Shown here: positions 58,831 through 64,000 of the stretch, in pieces | Position numbering within the stretch: position 1 is the stretch's first letter | Layout of the letters: the number at the start of each line of letters is the position of its first letter | Assembly: GCA_963754445.1 (NCBI GenBank) | Contig: CAVWFT010000001.1 | Coordinates: 806,001-870,000, forward strand | Source of the DNA: Bog-473 sp963754445 | GTDB taxonomy: Bacteria; Actinomycetota; Acidimicrobiia; Acidimicrobiales; RAAP-2 | DNA length: 64,000 nucleotides | Direction: 5' to 3' | Translations under genes and position numbers: made by a program | Notes under the pieces: generated by a model | What the model was told of the DNA's origin: nothing | The model's input: the letters and a program-made list of their open reading frames with translations, nothing else | The model's database searches: none

Positions 58831-59940
58831 ATGGCCGTGGCCGACGAACTCGACGGACTGGCCGAATTGTGGCGTTGGTTCGCTGACGGGATCATGGCCG
58901 GCTACAGCCCGCTCTACGACGAGATCGCGCGTTCGGTTGCTGAAGACCGCGAGCTCCTGTCGCTCCCGTACTCGGCTCGTCCGCACGCCCACCTGCCCCC
59001 CATGCTGCTGGCTGGTGCGCACTACCTCATTTTGATGGGCTTTGATCACCCTATCGCCGACGTCTATGCCGGTCGTTCGTCCGCACCCGTCGCACCCCTG
59101 TTCCGCGACTTTTGTTTTGCGAACCGAGCACCTCTCGTCGAAATCCTCAACACGCGTACCGTGCAGACCAACGAGGTCGGCCGAAGTGCTCTGCTCGGCC
59201 CAGCCCTCACGTGGGCAGCCCGCACCGACCCCGTGCAGTTGATCGATGTCGGCTGCAGTGCCGGGCTCAATTTGCTGTGTGACCGGTACCGGCTGGACTA
59301 CGGGGAGTACGGGATGACAGGACCCGCCGATTCCACAGTGCGGGTCGAGTGCAGGGTGGTCGCCGGTTCGCCTCCGATTGAGTCGTCGCTCCCGCTCATC
59401 GCAGGTCGAGTTGGCATTGATCTGAACCCGCCCGATCTCCACGACCCCGACGATGCCCGATGGCTGCTGGCCTGCGTGTGGCCCGGGACAGGTCGTTTTC
59501 AACGGGCTGCCCGGGCCATTGAGCTCGGGCAGCGCAACCCACCCCCGGTCGTGAAAGGGGATGCCCTCGAGACGCTCCCTGGACTGTTCGACAATCTGGG
59601 GGAAGGCCTCGTCGTGCTGCTCAATTCATGGTCGTTCGCCTACTTCTCGGTGGAGCAGCGTCACGCTTACGTCGAACTTCTCGTAGACGTGGGTCGGAGG
59701 CGGCCAGTCATCTGGCTGTGCATGGACGCCCCTGGTGTGGTCGACCTGTTCAGTGGAGACGTGGATCCGCCGCCGAATAGTGTCGAGAGTGACGTACTGA
59801 GTGCCGTCAGGTTCGGTGGTGAAGGTGACCCACAAGCCGAGGTGCTGGCGTTTGTACAGAGCCATGGCCAGTCAGTGGCCTGGCAAACGCCGCCCGCGGT
59901 GAGGGCGCCTGTCGTTGCTCTAGGGTTGGACCGTCATTGA
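58831..59940 (+). CDS. DUF2332 family protein (methyltransferase-like fold)
   Basis: 369 residues from ATG 58831. LAELWRWFADGIMAGYSPLY and LLAGAHYLILMGFDHPIADV are the N-terminal hallmarks of DUF2332. LIDVGCSAGLNLLCDRYRLD resembles a Rossmann motif I, and GIDLNPPDLHDPDDARWLLA and LVVLLNSWSFAYFSVEQRHA are the other conserved blocks. The glycine motif suggests nucleotide or SAM binding, but no activity is known for the family as far as I am aware. It starts 137 bases after the repeat-protein gene on the same strand and may share its transcript. Confidence 0.85.
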   Translation: MAVADELDGLAELWRWFADGIMAGYSPLYDEIARSVAEDRELLSLPYSARPHAHLPPMLLAGAHYLILMGFDHPIADVYAGRSSAPVAPLFRDFCFANRAPLVEILNTRTVQTNEVGRSALLGPALTWAARTDPVQLIDVGCSAGLNLLCDRYRLDYGEYGMTGPADSTVRVECRVVAGSPPIESSLPLIAGRVGIDLNPPDLHDPDDARWLLACVWPGTGRFQRAARAIELGQRNPPPVVKGDALETLPGLFDNLGEGLVVLLNSWSFAYFSVEQRHAYVELLVDVGRRRPVIWLCMDAPGVVDLFSGDVDPPPNSVESDVLSAVRFGGEGDPQAEVLAFVQSHGQSVAWQTPPAVRAPVVALGLDRH

Positions 59941-59952
59941 CGTCCGCGTCAA

Positions 59953-60777
59953 CTAGCCAGTCGAACTGCCGAGTGTCGTGGGCAAGCAGAGTTGCTTCGT
60001 GGCTTTGATCGTGACCGCCCCTTGACCAAACTGATTCTGGTCATACACGGGAGAGATGATCGGCGTCTTGCTGACTTTAAAGCAAACGTAATTCAAGTTC
60101 GGGTTGTTGATTGGAAACGTCAGGCCCGTGGGCAGGATTTTCTCGGTGGGAACGCATAAGTCCTTCGGGTTCCCAACTGTCACGGTCGTGAGCGCCGTCG
60201 GGGAGAACTCGTCCTGAACCATAACCGGCGATGGTGCGATGAACTGTGTCGATCCTGCGACGTACTTCACCGGATAACAGGTGTAGTGGTCCTCACCTGG
60301 GGGCGTGTTCGGATTTTGCTTGGGAGGACCCGTCAGACTCTTCCACGAAGGCACGAGGAGCTCCGTGGGCGGCGAGATGACGAGTTGTGCTGTGCCGAAC
60401 TGATTCGTGGCGCTCACGGTGGCACTCGGTTGTCTGGCTATGAGCGGGAACCCCAAGAAATGCCATGTTGGATTGGTGATCGGGAACTGGGCCCCTGGGA
60501 TCTGTTTCACTGCAGGATTGCAGTGCAGGTTGGGCACGCCAATTGTCGGTACAAAGCCGTTCGGAGCGAGCGAGTTGACCAGCCTGACTCCCTTGGGCAC
60601 CTTGAAACCCTTGGAGGCCGTCACGGAATAGCAGAGGTAGTGCTGGACTTCAGTCGGGGCCGCAGACGACGTCGTTGCGGTGACGGCCCCGACGAAGGCC
60701 AGACCGCCAAATCCGGAGAGGGCAATGATCGCTGCGCCAAGAGCTCGCGCGCCGCGGGGACTGTGCTGCTTCGACAT
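59953..60777 (-). CDS. Exported two-repeat Cys-containing protein (DUF7450-like pattern)
   Basis: 274 residues from ATG 60777 (AAAGGGG upstream). A signal peptide (ALGAAIIALSGFGGLAFVGA, cleavage near SSAAPTE) precedes two similar halves. The first runs HYLCYSVTASKGF ... HCNPAVK ... NPTWHFLGFPLI ... NQFGTAQLVISPPTELLVP. The second runs HYTCYPVKYVAG ... LCVPTEK ... NPNLNYVCFKVSK ... NQFGQGAVTIKATKQLCLP. Each half appears to be a beta barrel closed by disulfides. The first half has lost some of the Cys that the second keeps. I know this pattern only from uncharacterised exported proteins. Confidence 0.7.
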   Translation of the reverse strand: MSKQHSPRGARALGAAIIALSGFGGLAFVGAVTATTSSAAPTEVQHYLCYSVTASKGFKVPKGVRLVNSLAPNGFVPTIGVPNLHCNPAVKQIPGAQFPITNPTWHFLGFPLIARQPSATVSATNQFGTAQLVISPPTELLVPSWKSLTGPPKQNPNTPPGEDHYTCYPVKYVAGSTQFIAPSPVMVQDEFSPTALTTVTVGNPKDLCVPTEKILPTGLTFPINNPNLNYVCFKVSKTPIISPVYDQNQFGQGAVTIKATKQLCLPTTLGSSTG

Positions 60778-61064
60778 GAACGTTCCCCTTTGTGGCGAGC
60801 AGCTCATGCTCGCCATCTTTAAAATCGGCGATCCATGCTCGACCCTGTCATCGACGCGTGAGCCGACGACCGCATCCATGTTCTCGGTGACTGTGCCGGA
60901 GTCGATGACGGTTTAACACATCATGTGGGATCTGGGAAGGGGGGAAAGCGCGACGGATTCATGACGGAATCACTCGGAGTTCGACGACCGACGGGAGAGA
61001 TGAGCTCGGGGTCGGCGAGCCGTGATGCGGGATACCGGATTGGCCCACCCGGGGGAGGTGCAGA

Positions 61065-63092
61065 CTATCCAGCCGGACTGACACTTGTCAGAGGGGTCTG
61101 AAGCCCGATGTTGTCGAGGCCGCCCAGCCATCTCGCATTGCCGTACGCGTAGACGCTGCCGTTGGCGGCCACGATTGAGTAGCCGCGACCGTCAGGGGAG
61201 ATGCTGATACCCACGACAGGTGTGTCAGACGCCAGTCCTTGCCCGGGCATCGATCCGTAGTAGCCGACGTCCCCAAAGGCGAAGACTCCTCCGTCTCGGC
61301 CGACCAACCAATAGCCGCCACCGTCCGGCGCGGCCGCGATTGCGGCAACCCGGTTGCCGCCGAGGGCGCCTTCCATCGATCCGTAGAAGCCTGCGTCTCC
61401 GAAGGCAAAGACCCCGCCGTCCGCCGCCACCAGCCAGTAGCCGCCACCGTCGGGTGTGGCTGTCATACCGACAATGGGTGCATCGAGGGGCGTTCCCCCC
61501 ATCGATCCGTCGAAGTTGGCGTCTCCGAAGGCGAAAACCCCGCCGTCCGCCGCCGCCAGCCAGTAGCCGCCACCGTCGGGCGTGGCTGTCATACCGACAA
61601 TGGGTGCATCGAGGGGCGTTCCCCCCATCGATCCGTAGAAGCCGGCGTCTCCGAAGGCGAAGACCCCGCCGTCCGCCGCCACCAGCCAGTAGCCCAGCCG
61701 GTTCGCCGTCACGGCCATGCCTTCGATCGGGGCAACGAGAGAATGTTCGGCCATCGATCCATAGAAGCTCGCCTGACCCAAGCCGAACACACCGCCATCG
61801 GCACTGGCGGCATAGAACCCCTGCGAGTCGGCTGGGGCCATAGATTCTTCGATGAGGGCCTGCGGGGTGAAGTTGTTCGGATCGGCGTCCACAAGGCCAG
61901 AGGCGAAACACCGTGACCCTGATGAGCAGGCCACTCCATCGAGAACGCTGACGGTGCCGACGTCGGCGCTCTCGTCCACCGACCATGTGTCGCCGTCCCA
62001 GTGCTCGGCGAGACTCTGGGGTTTCGTTCCATTCTGCTGTCCCTGTCCTGCCGGGACAGAGGACGCACCGACCGCCCAGCACGCGTTGGGTGAGAGGCAC
62101 GTCACATTCGCCAGTGTCCCATCGTCGGCCAGCGTCGTGGCTGTGACCGACCAGGCGGCTCCATTCCATTGTTCGACGAGGGGCTCACTGAAGTGGCCGG
62201 CTGCGTTCATCGTGGATCCAACCGCCCAGCAATCCGTCGATGTCACGCAGGTCGTGCCGGTCAGCGCGCCGCCCGTAGGGCTTTGGGGATCGGGATGGAT
62301 GGAGCCCGACCACGTCGATCCGTCCCAGTGGATCAGCCAGGGTTCGGCGCCTGCAGATTTGTACAACAGGTTGGGGAGAACGTCGCTGTCGAAGGGGTTC
62401 GGCGAGGCGGCGCCAACGGCCCAGCAGTCGGTGGCGCTCGTACAGCTCACCGAGGAAAGCTGATCAACGTTCTCTCCAGACTGGGGGATGACGGCGGTCG
62501 ACCACGACAATCCGTCCCAGTGGAGAGCGAGCGAACCGGTGACGTCGCCGGCGGCAGGATCCAATGTGCCGCCGACCGCCCAGCAGTCGTCTGCTCCGAG
62601 GCAGTTCACCGAGAAGAGAAGGCCCGCGTTCGATGCGGTGGTGTCTATCGACCAGCCGACTCCATTCCAGTGCTCTAAGAGAACCGTCGGGTCGTTGCCC
62701 TGCAGGAGGGTCTGCTGGCCACCGACGCCCCAGCAATTCGATGAGGTGACGCAGCTGACGTCGTAGAGCACGGAAGCCTGCTTCCCAGCAGGGTCGATGC
62801 CGGAGACGTCGGACCATGAGGAGCCGTTCCAATGCTCTGCGAGTGCAACGGGTTGCGCATTCTGGACGTCGGGGATCGTGGCGCCGACGGCCCAACAGTC
62901 CCATGCGTTCGGGCAGGTCGTGTTGAGGAGCAATTGACTTGCCTGGGGAACAGGCGCTCCGCCGTTGACAACGGTCCATCCGCCATTTGCTGCCTCTGCG
63001 GAGGCGGAAACGAAGGTAGTCAGCATTCCACCGAACATCACCGCCACGCCTGCTGCCGCGACACGTCGTGCGTGCCGACGTTGAGGCCTCAT
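61065..63092 (-). CDS. Exported protein: seven Cys-pair repeats plus six 42-aa DGG repeats
   Basis: 675 residues from ATG 63092 (GAGG upstream). A signal peptide (RRVAAAGVAVMFGGMLTTFV, cleavage near AEAANGG) is followed by seven units of about 50-60 residues with C-x5-C-W-AVG and a strand like EHWNGSSWS (examples VNCLGADDCWAVGGTL, TTCVTSTDCWAVGSTM). From 61817 to the end there are six units (YWLVAADGGVFAFGDAGFYG, SMGGTPLDAPIVGMTATPDG). The Trp-rich first array is the same type as that of the 15-17 kb protein but diverged. No catalytic residues stand out. A binding or adhesion role at the surface is inferred. Confidence 0.85.
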   Translation of the reverse strand: MRPQRRHARRVAAAGVAVMFGGMLTTFVSASAEAANGGWTVVNGGAPVPQASQLLLNTTCPNAWDCWAVGATIPDVQNAQPVALAEHWNGSSWSDVSGIDPAGKQASVLYDVSCVTSSNCWGVGGQQTLLQGNDPTVLLEHWNGVGWSIDTTASNAGLLFSVNCLGADDCWAVGGTLDPAAGDVTGSLALHWDGLSWSTAVIPQSGENVDQLSSVSCTSATDCWAVGAASPNPFDSDVLPNLLYKSAGAEPWLIHWDGSTWSGSIHPDPQSPTGGALTGTTCVTSTDCWAVGSTMNAAGHFSEPLVEQWNGAAWSVTATTLADDGTLANVTCLSPNACWAVGASSVPAGQGQQNGTKPQSLAEHWDGDTWSVDESADVGTVSVLDGVACSSGSRCFASGLVDADPNNFTPQALIEESMAPADSQGFYAASADGGVFGLGQASFYGSMAEHSLVAPIEGMAVTANRLGYWLVAADGGVFAFGDAGFYGSMGGTPLDAPIVGMTATPDGGGYWLAAADGGVFAFGDANFDGSMGGTPLDAPIVGMTATPDGGGYWLVAADGGVFAFGDAGFYGSMEGALGGNRVAAIAAAPDGGGYWLVGRDGGVFAFGDVGYYGSMPGQGLASDTPVVGISISPDGRGYSIVAANGSVYAYGNARWLGGLDNIGLQTPLTSVSPAG

Positions 63093-63213
63093 GACCTCAA
63101 TTCGACGGCGAGGACCCAACCCTTGAGCATTCCGGCGCGGTTACCAGGATCCATTCACAAGCCCCAGCTCAATCTCGCCCAAGTCTTGCGCGGCCGAGCT
63201 CCCCGGGAGGTGT

Positions 63214-64000
63214 TCAGCGGGCGTCTGTGCGGAGCGTCGAGACACCCCGCTTCGTGCCTGCGCGTTCGATTTGAGCAACCGTTAGTCCCCTGCCGAGGTA
63301 GCGGTCCAGGAAGGCGACGATCGTGTCGTTGACGACGGGACTCCAGGGCTCAGAGGCGAAGCCCTCGTGTGGAGCACCAATCAGCGACAGGAAGTACTTC
63401 GGATGCGGGACCTGTGCGTAGAGCGCCTGACTTGTGGCGTAAGGGGCAATGGTGTCCAGGGTGCCGTTGACCACCAGGAGCGGAGGGTTGTGACCTTTGA
63501 AGTACGTCCCTTCGAACGTACCCGTAGGTCCAATCGGTACATTCAGCTCGCCGTCCATTTCTACCGCCGCGTTGATTCGAGGATCACGGCAGCAGCTGTT
63601 GTACGAAACGGCCAGTGTGGTCACCGCTCCGAGGGAATGTCCGACGACGCCGATTCGGTGGGTCTGAATCCTCTTGTAGAAAATCGAGCTCTTTGTTTGA
63701 TTCAGCTTCAGCATCTGGGTGATGACGAAGCTGACGTCCCCGGGTTGTTGCGCATAGTCGAGGAGATCCAGGCTGCCCGGTAGGCCGGATGTGCTCAGCG
63801 GGAAGTCGGGTGCCGCCACGATGAAGCCCTGCGCCGCTATTGCATGCAACGTTGACGCTGCACTTGCAGCGGTGGCACCGAAGCCGTGGGAATACTCGAC
63901 GAGTGGAAATTCGCGGGTCCGACCGTACGGCAGCTTCGGGTAGACGATCAGGGTGCTCAGCGTTCGATACGGCAAGGCCGGAGATCCATTGCTCGTGGGA
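63214..64000 (-). CDS. Alpha/beta hydrolase (PAF-acetylhydrolase / dienelactone-hydrolase-like), 5' end outside window
   Basis: The complement is open from the right edge to a stop at 63214, at least 262 codons. RTLSTLIVYPKLPYG and EFPLVEYSHGFGATAASAAS are the entry strands and oxyanion region. The nucleophile elbow is IGVVGHSLGAVTTLAVS, VEMDGELNVPIGPTG and LLVVNGTLDTIAPY carry the acid region, and the histidine is in IGAPHEGFAS. This is the PAF-AH type II/chlorophyllase-like group. Sequence before RTLST (TSNGSPALPY) shows that the coding region continues beyond the window, so the N-terminus, including any signal peptide, is not seen. Confidence 0.82.
   Translation of the reverse strand, partial: PTSNGSPALPYRTLSTLIVYPKLPYGRTREFPLVEYSHGFGATAASAASTLHAIAAQGFIVAAPDFPLSTSGLPGSLDLLDYAQQPGDVSFVITQMLKLNQTKSSIFYKRIQTHRIGVVGHSLGAVTTLAVSYNSCCRDPRINAAVEMDGELNVPIGPTGTFEGTYFKGHNPPLLVVNGTLDTIAPYATSQALYAQVPHPKYFLSLIGAPHEGFASEPWSPVVNDTIVAFLDRYLGRGLTVAQIERAGTKRGVSTLRTDAR

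Overview
The window is a stretch of a high-GC actinobacterial chromosome. The best guess is class Acidimicrobiia or a near relative. This is inferred from five large exported proteins built on a DGGIFSFGDA-type 42-residue repeat, an LLM-family F420-type oxidoreductase, a WS/DGAT acyltransferase, a DprE1/DprE2/UbiA arabinose-donor operon and frequent GTG starts. No rRNA or other taxonomic marker is present, so the assignment is provisional.

Layout. 1-10.9 kb: a glycosyltransferase cut by the left edge, divergent from a SpoIID-domain surface protein, then two giant exported Ig-like-repeat proteins, the second with a glycine-rich domain. 11-25 kb: mostly housekeeping genes. These are a HAD phosphatase overlapping a crotonase, a 1-Cys peroxiredoxin, a DinB-like protein, a truncated haemoglobin broken by a one-base frameshift, an exported repeat protein, an acyl-CoA ligase coupled to oligoribonuclease, dUTPase, a WS/DGAT acyltransferase, a split cytochrome b operon with a 56-residue membrane protein, and a methyltransferase.

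25.2-36.4 kb: a plastic region that starts at a tRNA-Gly(GCC). It holds an ISL3-type element abutted to a second element's solo left end, a complete IS256-type element, a dehydrogenase remnant, a 5'-truncated acyltransferase/SGNH gene beside an intact homologue, and several long gene-free stretches.

37-47 kb: an arylsulfotransferase-like repeat protein, then a catabolic-looking group (NTF2-like protein, LLM oxidoreductase, two alpha/beta hydrolases, amidohydrolase, acyl-CoA-dehydrogenase-like flavoprotein) with an exported G1 glutamic peptidase inside it.

47.4-51.7 kb: a tight four-gene operon joined by ATGA overlaps: phosphodiester glycosidase-like protein, UbiA-family DPPR synthase, DprE1, DprE2. 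Its predicted product is decaprenylphosphoryl-arabinose for cell-wall arabinan. DprE1 has alanine where benzothiazinone-sensitive enzymes have cysteine.

52-64 kb: a methyltransferase, membrane proteins, a ferritin-like acyl-ACP desaturase, two more exported repeat proteins, a DUF2332 protein and a hydrolase cut by the right edge.

The most distinctive theme is the surface proteome. Five proteins with unrelated N-terminal parts all end in an array that I count as exactly six 42-residue units, and two of them carry exactly seven Cys-pair repeats before it. This suggests modular closed propeller-like heads.
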